Positions 35,285-47,074 of a DNA stretch of 64,000 nucleotides are shown here, in pieces. Position numbers and translations under genes: made by a program. Position 1 is the first letter of the stretch; each line of letters opens with the position of its first letter. The stretch is from Margaritifera margaritifera (taxonomy: Eukaryota; Mollusca; Bivalvia; Unionida; Margaritiferidae). Under the pieces are notes generated by a model. The model was given only the letters and a program-made list of their open reading frames with translations, did not search any database and was not told the DNA's origin. The stretch spans positions 463,001-527,000 of the forward strand of contig JAQPZY010000831.1 of NCBI GenBank assembly GCA_029931535.1, in the 5' to 3' direction.

Positions 35285-35605
35285 AAAACAAAACAGAACC
35301 AACTATTCAGTCAGGATGTAAAACTAGCAGCAGTATTACTATTTTTTACCCCAAAATATCAGAGCAGCAGGAGACATTATTGGAGCAACACTCGGCAAAG
35401 GGCTAGCAACTATCTTTTCAGATTATTTGATCAAATTGAAGTTGATGAAGAATTAGACACGATAAAACGTTGAAGAATTACAGAGAAAAACCGTAACACT
35501 TACAAAATCCTCTTAAGTGGTAGAAGGTGGTAAACAAGACAACGAACTGGACAAAATTTGTCTACAGTATAGTACGATTACTTCTAAATCAACTGCGCAA
35601 TCAGT

Positions 35606-35608
<3 letters not shown>
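35285..35608 (+). other. unassigned sequence
   Basis: A short open stretch near 35360-35440 reads AAGDIIGATLGKGLATIFSD (glycine/alanine-rich, possibly a membrane or virion-type helix), but it is too short to name. Confidence 0.25.
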
Positions 35609-35671
<63 letters not shown>

Positions 35672-35693
35672 AGCAGCAGCAGCAGCAGCAGCA
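35609..35693. repeat. (AG)n followed by (CAG)n
   Basis: About 30 AG units, then eight CAG triplets (35671-35693). Confidence 0.97.
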
Positions 35694-36319
35694 AATACAA
35701 CTTTAACAAATCAAATATTCGATTCTTCCAGAATGCGCTTCAAAGAGTGTTTTGATACTATGTAAAAAAAAAGACGAAGAAAGCGATTCAAAACAGTTTT
35801 ACAACTCAGCAATACCAACAATCTCAGTGACTTTAGAAGGCCTGCCACAGGTTGTTTTCTTTCTCATGGTTTTCAACTGAAGCCACGACGTATTTTCTTT
35901 ATGATGAACACCAAAAGCAGAAATCAATAACGTAAGTGGTAACTGTATTTAAACTGACTTCCAATGCACCTCACCTGAGCTGATGTGAGAAGCACACATT
36001 ATAACAGATTGCATGGTAGTGATACGTTCAACTAGGTATACAATTTTAAATCAACATATACAAAAATGTAGATGCTCACAAGTGAGGCAAGTGTAAGTGT
36101 TGAAACTTTGTACACTGATAACCATTGTATATAACTTGATTTGAGAAGTACACATGATAATCGTGCTCAGGTAAATATTCAGACAATTACCTAAACTTAA
36201 GTATGTTTCAGACATGTATAAATGCATGTGAAAGAATCTCATAAGATGATAACTGAGTAAAATTATGTAAAGAAGATTGATTTTATGATGTTGCTGCTGT
36301 GCTTCGATCAGGTAATGCA

Positions 36320-37510
36320 GCTCCTCTAGTACATGTAGTCGGAGGGGAAACGTAAGTGTTGACAGTCACGAAATTGTGGAACAAGGAGGTGAAGCATACA
36401 TGTGGACAAAGTCAAGTTTAGAAAGACCAAAACGCAGGATTGAAATAAACAGTCATTTATATCGATACTAACGGTTACAGAAGCTGTTCCGTGTTTCATT
36501 TTCAAATAATTTACAAACCTTTCATTCACCTACTGTGACGAGTTTCGTGAATCATAGCAGATGCTTTGTTGATGCCTTTGATCAAAAATGCAAATATCAA
36601 AACCCGCTAATGAAAATAAGTAGCAACATGACACAAGTTCAACCAAGAAAGAAACAATCTGGCCAGCACTCTTAAGGAACCGGTATTCATGAAGCCCTAT
36701 TTAATTTTTCAACGATCGAATCATCTTTGCTTCTTGGCACATCCTCTAGCACCATATACTGCATCTCTCACAGTGTTAGTCATTGATGGAGGAACAGCTG
36801 ATATATTCATACTACTTGCATTAATAAAACAGCAATTGTCACATCCTTTTCTATAAATTGCTGTTTCAATGTTTCGCCTAGTGGTAATATTTCTCTAACA
36901 TTTTTCTTAATCCTGTTAATACTTTGTCCGAATATTTTATCAAACTTGGTTATATGTCCAACTGCTTGAGCTTCTATGCTTTCAATAATTTCCAACTTTT
37001 TTTTTTTTTTGCTTTGTTTTTTTCAGGTAGGCTCTTATGTTTAGGACCGTTTCTTTCCTGATTTTTTCTTTTCGCTCTTAAACATGTGTTCCATAGATTT
37101 CAACATAAGATTTCTTATATTCTATTTTAGAATTGATAGCTTCCTCAGCATTTACATAAGTCCTTAATTATCTTTCCTCTTGTGGAGTGAATAGTCTTTT
37201 CAATGCAGGTGGAAGATCAACACTTTGAATTCTTCCTTGGTAATCATTTAATAAAAGTTTCTGCTTTTCATACCAGGTCATCAAATGGCTCATTTATGTC
37301 TTACTTTTCGCATCTCTATTTCCTCGATTACTTTATTCATTGCCTTTCCCAACAGCGGATTCATGTGGATATTTAGGTTTTGTTGTGTGTTACACAGTCT
37401 CTGCCATTACTCCAGTACCTCGGGGTCTATTTAATTTATCCTGAAATTCTTCTCTTATGATAAAACTAGGTTCTAGATGCTGGTTTGTAAAATCCCCATC
37501 TTGTAATTAT
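36320..37510 (-). pseudogene. unrecognised coding repeat, copy 2
   Basis: Counterpart of 30070-31320, about 6.2 kb downstream in the same orientation. Minus-strand peptides include VIEEIEMRKVRH and, after a frame change, YQGRIQSVDLPPALKRLFTP with YVNAEEAINSKIEYKKSYVE. Then 36995-36807 gives EIIESIEAQAVGHITKFDKI, REILPLGETLKQQF. The matching Ile-rich segment is SVTVSIDINDCLFQ near 36480. Nucleotide matches include TCATTTATATYGATACTAAYGGTT and CTTTGAATTCTTC. Stops and shifts show it is decayed. Function unknown. Confidence 0.5.
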
Positions 37511-38378
37511 TTAATACAACTGAACCCTTCGGCTTTTCTCTCCATTGACCTTTATCCAAGCCTACTTTATGATTACATTTTTAAATAGTTCCTCGAATTT
37601 AATTTCTGTTTGTTCTTGTCGAAACAGTGGACCTTTTACTTCATCAGAACCATAAGCAATATTTGCATTATTGTCAACTTGAATTTGATTTTGTGTTTGT
37701 ACTATCTCATCATTATCTTCATAAATCCTTTCATTTATAAATCGTTACCACCATGTGCAATATTGTAGCTATCCCACTACCAAAGATTGTGCCTTTACCT
37801 CAGATATGCGCCGAAGGCACATGGACACTTTGTGCCCTGCAACCTATCCTGGAGGGACAACGGCACGCGTGCAAATTATGACTTTAATTATGATAAGTGG
37901 GCAAAGCACAACTAAATAAATAATGGAGATTTATCAAAAACAAAAATAGCAATAACCCCATTTTCCAGAATTGTGCCCTGCAAGTGTGCCTTCGGTTTAA
38001 TTCGAAGATTGCAAAAACGAACACACAAAGAGATAAGGTGCAAACACCTGACTGAAAACTGGAAAAATGGACAAGAAACGAATAAGGGTTTGCACGAGTC
38101 CATTGACAATGCTAGAGCTCCTAAAATTTCGATTCGTTGTCAAACTTTGTAATCTACACAGTGATATTGTTTATTTACAAATTTCTCAAATCGACTACTT
38201 TGAAACCTTACAAATTATACGGAAAGTTAATTACATGATTTCAAATGTTGCTATATTCTACACTGGCTTTGTAATTTACCTTGTGATTACCTTTGTCGGT
38301 ACTGACTATTTGTTTAACTATATTAAAACATATTGACATTTTTTTTTTTAAGTGACAAAAAAAAGTAATTAAACAAAA

Positions 38379-38438
<60 letters not shown>

Positions 38439-38762
38439 GGAATTTTGAAAATGTCGTTGTCCACACATAGTCCACGGCGACGAAGACAGTGCAAAGGACT
38501 GAATCAGTGCTGAGTACAGTTCATCAAAAATGATTATTAAATAAATGTGTACTGGTAGCTTTGTTGTTGATGAATCTTCACTGTCAGATAAATAATGTAG
38601 CATGTGCAAAGCAGAGTGAATACTTCCGTACCAAATGAGTATACCTTCGGCACACATCTAAAGCATGATTACATTTTGCTTTTGAAAAGCTAGCCGAAGA
38701 ACACTTAAAAAGTCAACGGTGTGCCGTGTGTGTGTGTGTCTGTCTGTCTGTCTGTGTCTGTT

Positions 38763-38812
<50 letters not shown>

Positions 38813-40200
38813 TTGCAAAAATTAAACGAGATTAAAAATGATTTGGTCTGAGATATTGAACACTATTGAGGTGTTAGAAATACAAAGTATCACAACTTGT
38901 TTTGAACTGGATATTGGCTATCATGGATTAAATTTCAGGTGATATAGGAATACCAGCAGCTGAAATATGTGTTGCGGGAATAGTTCTTCTCTTTGATTTA
39001 GCGGATTTAATGCAATCTTGTTAGGATTTGTGCAAAAACTTTCAAGTAAATGTTCATCGACACCACATGTCTAAAACAAGATGAAAAAGCAACATCTATG
39101 TAATTCGTAAGTAAACAGGACTGACGACATTGTAAGCAAAGCGATTAGTGAAGATGAAATCAACCACGTTTATCTGAATCATACCTAATACAACAGATTC
39201 AAGGATAAGAAAAAAATGCAATAAGCAAATAAATTGACCATAGAGAGATCAAGTATATTTTGCAATACATTTGAAAAGCATATCAGCCCTTTTTCAAATT
39301 CTTTCAAGCAAAGGAGATACAATTATCCTCGAACAACCACTTTTCGTGCACTTAACGTGAATTTTAACGCTTTCGTTATAATATTGTGAGAATCTATTCA
39401 AATAACCAAAGAAAGTGTTCAATTATATCTACCTCATTTAATCATCGTTAAAAAAAATTGGCATTCATGTACATTAGTTCAGAATTACCGTTTTTCCGAG
39501 CGTGTGTAAGAGAACTTATCTCCAGAAGTGTTGTCCATGGTTCGCGACACTGACTAAAAGGTCACGTGGCAAATGACCGGAATGTGTCAGTTATGCCAAG
39601 GTATGGATATTATTAGTTTATAGCGTCTCCATGTATTTTAGATAAAAAAAATAAAATGTAAAAATGAAGAAAAAAAATTCCGTTAATTCCATATGCAGTT
39701 TGTGCACTTACATTACTGCTTGCTTTTTCTTTACCATCTAAATACATGACTCAATAGACTGAGAGAGACAGGCAGACATACAGAGACAGAGGGAGAGATT
39801 AATTTAAAAATAGACACTGGTGAATGGATATACATTTTATTATAATAGATTCAATGTATTTGATGTAGAATATATGTTCATTATGAACTAATAATGAAAC
39901 GAAAAAGTCCGGAGTGAATATACATTTCGAGTGTAAATTTTTCTTACGTTGTATAAGAACCCCACATGATTAAAACCAAATATTTACATTGGCTATCTAG
40001 TTGTATTAATTCCCAAAGTTGGTTTTCCTGTTCAAAATATGTAAACAAAGCCATCATGTGATCGGTGGAGCTATCTTTAGCATAAAATAAAATAGAAAAT
40101 TCTTGGCCAAAATGTCTGACACAAAAAAGGCATTAGTGACAATATAGATTTTCATTATGATTTTTTTTAAAAATTACATGAAAGTACCTGTTTTGTCTGA
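37511..40200. other. no gene seen
   Basis: AT-rich DNA. Contains (AAT)n at 38383-38438, a (TG)n/(TCTG)n/(TA)n tract at 38725-38810, and the second copy of the 34070 segment at 38930-39165. No exon recognised. Confidence 0.45.
38930..39165 (+). repeat. dispersed segment, copy 2
   Basis: Second copy of 34070-34330, more diverged, with small indels. Confidence 0.45.
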
Positions 40201-40219
40201 ATTTACTGTTTAATTCATT

Positions 40220-40330
40220 CCGGTCACTCTTGAAGAACGCTGGTGACACCGTTGATGACGTCATTATCTCGAAACAAGCGCGTTAGGTCGCGAGAAACAT
40301 GGCGCACGATGGAAGGATTATCACAAGATC
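40220..40330 (+). promoter_or_regulatory. candidate promoter with perfect CRE
   Basis: A perfect cAMP-response element palindrome TGACGTCA (40256-40263) is followed by a CG-containing stretch (AAGCGCGTTAGGTCGCGAG) and an ATG in good context at 40299 (GAAACATGGCG). That reading frame is only 18 codons, so if it is a first exon it must splice onward; none was identified. A second perfect CRE lies at 40927-40934. Confidence 0.35.
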
Positions 40331-40926
40331 AGCTGGTTGGACGATATTTAATTAATATTATGTTTGTTTTTATTTCGTATCTACTTATTTATTTTTTTAC
40401 TTTTTCCATTCTGCATCTTTTTCCTTCGTTTGTAGATTTTAACAAATTACAAATAACCTAGAATAGGCTACGCTGAAATATCCAATATCTATACTCCTAA
40501 AACAATGGTAATAGCATAACTAACACACTCGGGAATTATTCATTTAAAGCATTAAACTGTGCCATTATTTATGATGTGTTCAACTTTTATCTTTAGGTTA
40601 TCTATTTATCGTCGTAGTCTCACTTATCTATATATTGAATGACATGGTATATATCGCCTAGCTCACACGCACCAGCGCTCTAACCAACACGACCATGCGT
40701 TCATGCTCACAAATGGCTAAAACAAGGTCGAAATAAAGTATTCGAGGAGCACAAGCAGTTACTTACTAGGCAAGCCGAATTTAACACTCAGCCGTATGCA
40801 CTTGTTTTATGACGGCGACTTTGTCCTCTGATCTTCCCCGTATTCCATATATGGTAACCCTCGACCAGGCCGTACTCTAAGTTCAACTGGTATTTCAGGG
40901 ATAGGCACTACCCCGTGCAATAGTAA

Positions 40927-40934
40927 TGACGTCA
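40927..40934. promoter_or_regulatory. perfect CRE palindrome
   Basis: TGACGTCA, the second copy within 0.7 kb. Binding by CREB/ATF-type factors is established for the motif; occupancy here is unknown. Confidence 0.4.
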
Positions 40935-41003
40935 GACGCTGTCATCAGTCTCCGGTAGCATACAGAAGAAATAAGATCTCAAATGGGTAATGATTTAATA
41001 TTG

Positions 41004-41089
41004 AATTTATGAAACTCGTTGAATAATTTCCAGCTTTTGCGAGCCTTGGCGAACAAAAGCTGGAAATTATTCAACGAGTTTCATAAATT
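41004..41089. repeat. perfect hairpin, 36-bp arms
   Basis: Arms at 41004-41039 and 41054-41089 are exact reverse complements around a 14-base loop. The right arm contains the start of the 24-bp satellite unit. Confidence 0.95.
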
Positions 41090-41342
41090 GGATATCAACG
41101 CGTTTCATAAATTGGATATCAACGCGTTTCATAAATTGGATATCAACGAGTTTCATAAATTGGATATCAACGCGTTTCATAAATTGGATATCAACGCGTT
41201 TCATAAATTGGATATCAACGCGTTTCATAAATTGGATATCAACGCGTTTCATAAATTGGATATCAACGCGTTTCATAAATTGGATATCAACGAGTTTCAT
41301 AAATTGGATATCAACGCGTTTCATAAATTGGATATCCAGTTG
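41079..41342. repeat. 24-bp satellite, 11 copies
   Basis: Units GTTTCATAAATTGGATATCA + ACGC (or ACGA). Each unit contains the palindromes GATATC and, at the junction, AACGCGTT. The length is a multiple of three and it lacks stops, so both strands read through as an 8-residue repeat (FHKLDINA or the complement MKRVDIQF). Probably not a gene. Confidence 0.95.
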
Positions 41343-41729
41343 TTGGATATTCTTGTGAAGGGATTATGACTGGATGCAAAAAATTTACTAAATCTAGACT
41401 ATGCAGGTATTACTGTGTATAATAGTGATTCAAGATTTAATGTTTTTTGTGACCGGATATTTGTATTATTTTATTTGGATGAATGCTGTGGTTGGAAAAC
41501 TTTCTGTCAGTCGGGATACCGGCATTTGTCCACATTCTTCTCTAAACAGAGGTGAGTTTATTTACTCCTATCGGTTAACATTTAAACCATGCTTGTCCTT
41601 GGAGTGAGTAGCTACGATGTCGTAGCCTCGACATGGTCCACGAAAAAGGGATACTAATATTAGTACTAGGGGTTGGGTAAAATGTACTCATGTTCTAGTT
41701 CTACATTTGGATCCTCCAGCCCTCTATCC
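41343..41729 (+). other. no gene seen
   Basis: A 68-codon open stretch at 41401-41607 contains a good donor-like AGAG|GTGAGT at 41550. No family recognised. A short palindrome CTACGATGTCGTAG lies near 41612. Confidence 0.35.
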
Positions 41730-41871
41730 CAGGGGTGTCAAACTAATTTGCTGTGGCAGGCCAGAATTGATATAAATAATAATAATAAATAAGAATAAAT
41801 AATAATAATAAAAAACAATAAATAATAATAATAAACAATGAGTCTGACGGGCCATATGTTTGATACCCCTG
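41730..41871. mobile_element. hAT MITE with perfect 8-bp target duplication
   Basis: 142 bp with ends CAGGGGTGTCAAACT and GTTTGATACCCCTG. Flanked by CTCTATCC at 41722-41729 and 41872-41879. The interior is an (AAT)n-rich run. Typical non-autonomous hAT. Confidence 0.93.
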
Positions 41872-42479
41872 CTCTATCCATTGACCGATACTATTAATTT
41901 ATTTTTATCTAGCTCCAGTGGGGAATATTGGCCATATTCCGAGAGACCTAACCTTTTTTTCTCCATGCCCTTTGGGCAATCGATTAAAAAAAAATGGCCG
42001 CCAAAATATTGATAGTAATAGTAAAAAACAAAAGGTTCCAGAAGGCGGAGTAAGGAAAATTCCCACGGTCGCAGTCAATCAGTAAAGAGAATACTGCACA
42101 AGAATTTCATGGGCTTATTTGGACCAATCAGATTCATATAAAGTGATATGCTAACAAGTTAACATATCAAAAATATTAAACTGCACACACTATATGTAAA
42201 GCGTACCAACTATGTGATAATAATATTTATCGCATATTAGCCTATCAGCCTTTTGCAAACATATAAATATACAGAATGAATTCATACCAAAATGATGTAA
42301 TAGCAGACACATATTAAAAAATATATATAATATAGATCATATATAGTATCTTTAAATCACACAGTGTAATTGAAAATTAAATAGCAAAAATAAAACTTTT
42401 GAAGTATGCGTGAAAATATGAATCATTATCATTCTTGAAATGTATGTTAATTGCTATAAAAGAAATAACTAACAATCTG

Positions 42480-43985
42480 GAGACGACAAAAAAGCACTTT
42501 TTAAACAATTAAACGTTAAATAAATTAATTGAAAGATTATGGTGCAGACTTCATGAAATCATTGTTAAGTTTAAAAGATATAAAATTGCTTAAATTTGGT
42601 ATCGACTTCTGATTATTACTTGAAAAGAGATGAATAAATTTGGCCATAATTGGATGCTTCAAGTAATATTTAGGTATATACTTGCGTCTCCATTCTATGT
42701 AACACTGTCATTCTAATATAAAATTAAATTCGTCCTCTATCACGCTACAAAATCAAATGTTCTATTTTCATGATACCGCTTGTGCCTTTACCCATCTACA
42801 CCTGTTTTAACTTGGAGTCTCTGAAATGATGTTCGCAATTCAGTTAATGATATTCTAAAATTCTTAATAGTTATGAAAGTAAGATATTCATTATAAGACA
42901 AACAGTTTGCAAGATGAATATATAGCCTTGATGGACTAGAAGATTCATGCCTAAAACTCCAATTCTGAATAAAGTTGTCTTACAAATGTTGCTTTACCAT
43001 TTGTAGGAACACATACCAACATCTTGTTGCAACAATAGGCCTACGTGTTCGAAATCAAGTGTTTCTAAAAGTTCTTGAATTCTTACAAACGACGAAATTT
43101 TATTTGGACTTACTACTATATATTCTGCATATAAAATGGCATATACAATTTTTGTGCATTTTCTTCTGCGAGAATTTTCCATTTTTAACCAGTATTTAAT
43201 AATCCAAAAACATTTCCTACAAAGAACTCTCCCCAAATCACTATATACAACGTAATTCGGTGTTGACTGTTTTATGATAGAACTGGAGCAATAAGAACAT
43301 CAAATAATTGCATGCAATGTTTGACCGTATATCGGAAAATGAATACAAGTACTTATTTAATGTAAACAATGATTTCATTGCTTGTCCTACTATAGATTTG
43401 TCAGCTTCTGTAAGAGTAGCCTGTCGTAAAAAAAAGGTCCTAACTATTTCAATGTCAGTTCCATCATAATAAACTTGTTCGTTATTCGCGACTCTACTAC
43501 CATTCCGAAAAATCATAAACTTAGATGTATTTATTATTAATTTCCATTTCCATTTTTAGTACTTCAGTGCATCTCGTCCCTTTTGTCAACCATCACTACT
43601 TGTTGAAAATTTGCAACATATTAGTAATACCATAATTAGACCCCAATGTCAATACCATCGATACACTTTTACATCAAAAGTTTATCTAAGCCATTAATAA
43701 ACATTGAAAATGAAAACGGTGTTGAACATTTCATTTGTCGTACACTCGTTTTACAATAAAATTCATGTAGTGCTCATAGATTTCGTTACATTGAATATCA
43801 TACTTTTAATACCAATTTTAATAAACATCAACCACTGCAATTTTCTTGCAATATAATTGAATACCTTTTTAAAATCGATACATGCATTGGATAATATGTT
43901 ACCTGAATTAACTGGTGATGTAATTAGTACGTGGAGTGTAAATATATTATCAATAGTAGACGTAGTGAACTGAATCCAGACTAAG
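42480..43985 (-). pseudogene. LINE reverse transcriptase and C-terminal fragment
   Basis: Minus strand, 5' to 3' from 43985: STIDNIFTLHVLITSPVNSG and NACIDFKKVFNYI, KIGIKSMIFNVTKSM, then MFINGLD-like sequence. MIFRNGSRVANNE and YYDGTDIEIV follow (43516-43440), then ADKSIVGQAMKSLFTLNKYL. Next come WGEFF/GRVLCRKCFWIIKYWLKM (43236-43170), LLETLDFEHVGLLLQQDVG, and a C-terminal part at 42990-42480 with RLYIHLANCLSYNEYLTF, FRISLTELRTSFQRLQVKTG and RKYIPKYYLKHPIMAKFIHLFSSNN. The order matches a widespread metazoan non-LTR family. The YADD region is lost or unreadable and many stops interrupt it. A different family from the LINEs at 3236 and 25740. Confidence 0.85.
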
Positions 43986-43987
43986 CT

Positions 43988-43988
43988 A

Positions 43989-44061
<73 letters not shown>

Positions 44062-44066
44062 ATAAA
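43988..44066. repeat. (TA)n microsatellite
   Basis: About 36 TA units with two interruptions. Lies exactly at the upstream edge of the LINE fragment. Confidence 0.95.
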
Positions 44067-44074
44067 ATGACAAA

Positions 44075-44395
44075 TCCGACCTTTAGGCGACAGCATATAA
44101 ATTGGTACCTTTTGGCGACATCTTTGTACATTGAATATGTGTGAATATCTGCGAGTCATCCTTGTGCCTATATAGTGATTTCTGTATGGACTATTGCTAT
44201 TGAAAGGAATGTAAAAGGTCATAAAAAGTGGTAAGACAACATAAATGACAAACATATATTTTTGGTCGCCAATTTACTGTCGCCGGAAGGTAAAACGATT
44301 TCCGTTCATGCATACAACCAACCATTGGGCGACATATTTGTATGTGTCGCCCAACGGTTCTATATATATGTCGCTCAAAGGTAATCACCTAATGG
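44075..44395. repeat. cluster of TTGGGCGACATA words with a hairpin
   Basis: ACC-TTGGGCGACATA-like words occur at about 44079, 44110 and 44323, and in reverse at about 44355 and 44380. The central pair (about 44321-44358) forms a hairpin with arms ACCATTGGGCGACATAT and, from the right, ACCGTTGGGCGACACATA. Confidence 0.75.
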
Positions 44396-44529
44396 TATCA
44401 TATACTATGAAAATTCGCTATTACGACCAGCAGCGGGACGGAAAGAAAGTGGTCGCATAAGCAGAGTGGTCTAAATATCTGGGTTCTGCTGTCGGCATCC
44501 ATCGGGTAGTGGTTTATGTGATGACTATA

Positions 44530-47074
44530 TAGTCCAGTCAAAATAGTGGTTTGACCCAGGACAAATTGCAACAGAAATGAAACCAGTTGCATTCAAGTTG
44601 GAAGGCTGTATTGATTCACATATGAAAAGTCCCCCAAAGTCCTATGGTGGGAAATTGATTAATTATCCATACTAATTCACTAATAAATTATCGGTCACAG
44701 TTATATTATTAATGCAGTTTGTGAAATATACATGGAACATAACATAGTGTGTGATACATCATTGGAATGCTCATTTCACTAACTTTCCAATGAAGTTTAT
44801 ATTTTGTTCATAGCATTATATTTGTCACAGTTATGAGAATTGTTGTGTTTAATTTTTTTGACGTACAACGTTGTAAAAATGTATCTAATGATGATTGCTT
44901 TCTTGCCTTTCACCCTTGTTTCAATTGTTGTTCATGATATGCTGAATGTACTAATGACTTTATTATTTCCTTTCCGGAAAATAGAAAGTAACAAATTATC
45001 CAAGTTCAAATGGAGAAGAGTGTATTCTGTAATGGAAACTGGGAAATTAAAAGCCAACTGCAACCTTAGGTGCTAGCATAAATAATACAAGTAAAGCAAG
45101 AGGAGACAATATACAAGTAACACCCGGTCAGCGTGTACACACAGAATGTCGTCGCCGCTATTGTCACTCCCGTCAAATCCAAAAGACGTGTACTAGTAAT
45201 CAGTTGACAGAGGAAGAAACAAGCAAAAAGTGTACACTTCGGTCCAAAGAATAAAAGTTTTCCTTTAGGGAACACTGTTTGTTTTGCATTACGCCGGCTA
45301 AACTTGATGGGAAAACTTCAAAAAGGAGAAGCATTTATACTTTTCCTGTAAGAACAAAAGATTGTGATGAGTCTATAACAACAGCAACATGTAGAGAAAG
45401 AGGAGATGAATGGGTTGATAAAGTTTTGGGCAAGGATTATGTCAGCCATTGCTGATCTTCATGCTTCAGATGCAGTTTACCATCAGACGTGCAGTGTTAA
45501 TTTTAGAACACGAAAACCCATGCCAGAAGCCTCAACTTACCTCCCAGAAGGTGCCAAGTCACATAAATCAAAAGTAGGCAGACCATCAGATGATGTTAAA
45601 AGTGAAGCAGTTTTAAAAGTTGTCCAATATTTGGACGAGAGAGAATGATGATGAATAGACAACTATTCATGATCTCATCAAGAAGATGGATGATATTCTT
45701 CAAAATACTGGCTGTGAGGCTTATAGCTTTAAATGGATGAAAACAAAGCTTTTGAAACATTTAGGAGACAACATTGTTATAACTGAAATAAATGGCAAAT
45801 CAAATGTTATAGCATTCAAACCTACAGCTGCTGACCTTACCGCCCACATAATCTTCTTAAGGCCTGAACCAAAGCAAAGTTCAATAAGAAAAGCTAATGT
45901 CTGGAACATTAAAGATATCAAGGAAATACTTAGACACAAACTGCGCACCTTGATACTCCCAATCCATGCACTCCTTGGATGTGACACAACATCCAGAATA
46001 TTTGGAATAGTAAAAGGTGTAGCTCTATGAAAAGCACAAAAGTATGTAAAGTTTCAAGATATCATTGCTACATTTACTGTGCCACATGCCAGTGCAGACG
46101 ATGTCATTACTGCAGTAGAAGAGCCCCTTGTTTGCATATTCAGTGGAAAATACGGAGAAAGACTGCACAGTCTCCTTTATGACAAGTTTTGTGAGAAACG
46201 TTGCAAAGAGTAACGCTATTGTTCAGCAACAAAGTTTACCACCAACTGGTGCTGCAGCGAAGTACCACAGTCTAAGACTGTACTATCGTGGATGGGTGTT
46301 ACAGATTTGAATCCAGCAGAATGGGGTTGGAAAATTAACGAGAGTGAGATGTTACCTAAGACGACTGATTTACCTCCAGCACCAAAGGAACTTCTGCAGA
46401 TAATACGATGCAACTGCCAAACAGATTGTAGTACCTTGAGATGTAGTTGTAAAAAACACAATTTAGAATGTTTGACAGCTTGTGGACACTGTAGAGGCAC
46501 AATTTATTTCAACTCCCCGCATCCAACATTGTAAGAAGAAGATGGTGATTTTGACTAAATAGATCTGTCTGATATATTACTGTATTTCACTCTATTTCAC
46601 ATTTACAACAGACAAATTAGAGGTCTGAAATATAGCTTATGAACATTTGAGAAAATTCTAAATAAGATATTATGAAAATACTAGACTGCTTGATCCTAAA
46701 ACTAGTATTAAGCAGTGTATATGCTTTCAGTGTAACGATTAATGCACGAAATTTAAGTTATTTATGCAATTTCAACTGGTGTTTTAATGTTTGTTCATAT
46801 CTTCTCATATATCAAACACAAGAGTGTAAAATTGGCTTTCAAATGGTGTATTATATAACCAGGTACTTGTCATAGTTTTCGAGTTATTAGCGCAAACGTG
46901 AAAAATAAACGTAAGTTAATTAGTTAATTAATTAATGCCATTTTTAATCATTAGATTTTGGGGGACTTTTAATACATTGATGTATAGACCTTCCCAAGCA
47001 TCATCCAATCAAAATCAATTCTGTTGCAATATGTCCTGGGTCAAGCCTCTATTTTGAGTAAATGTACTGGACTA
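44530..47074 (+). mobile_element. DNA transposon with long inverted repeats and ATA duplication
   Basis: Terminal inverted repeats of about 110-120 bp: left 44530-44645, right 46955-47074. Both read TAGTCCAGT..., CTTGACCCAGGACA (left TTTGACCCAGGACA), ATTGCAACAGAA, and inner AAAAGTCCCCCAAA. The left copy has lost about nine bases near its tip. ATA flanks both ends (44527-44529 and 47075-47077); a TA duplication with slightly different ends is equally possible. One degenerate coding region lies inside. Confidence 0.85.
44985..46531 (+). pseudogene. transposon-encoded protein with Cys-rich tail, degenerate
   Basis: The internal protein of the 44530-47074 element. Readable segments in order: ASINNTSKARGDNIQVTPGQ and ECRRRYCHSRQ (from about 45070), REHCLFC, RTKDCDESITTATCRERGDE, RIMSAIADLHASDAVYHQTC, GRPSDDVKSEA and VQYLDERE. 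Then KMDDIL, NVWNIKDIKEIL, ILPIHALLGCDTTSRIFGI, LPPTGAAAKYHSLRLYY and LNPAEWGWK. The C-terminal cysteine cluster is CNCQTDCSTLRCSCKKHNLE + CLTACGHC. The block HALLGCDTTS...FGIGKG with this Cys-rich tail recurs in repeated genes of many invertebrates. I do not know its formal superfamily. A shift near 45640 and stops at about 45654 and 46028 inactivate it. Confidence 0.8.

Noticed and set aside
35517..35765. Open frame with (RE)n and poly-Ala
   Set aside because: Produced by (AG)n and (CAG)n microsatellites.
38241..38657. 138-codon minus-strand frame with poly-Leu
   Set aside because: The hydrophobic run is (AAT)n microsatellite translation, not a membrane segment.
40640..40760. tRNA-like A-box word (TGGTCGTGTTGGTTAGAGCG, minus strand near 40690)
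   Set aside because: No B box or cloverleaf at the right distance; not a tRNA gene.
41019..41369. 116-codon repeat protein (FHKLDINA)n
   Set aside because: Satellite DNA. Open on both strands, with no start context or flanking gene structure.
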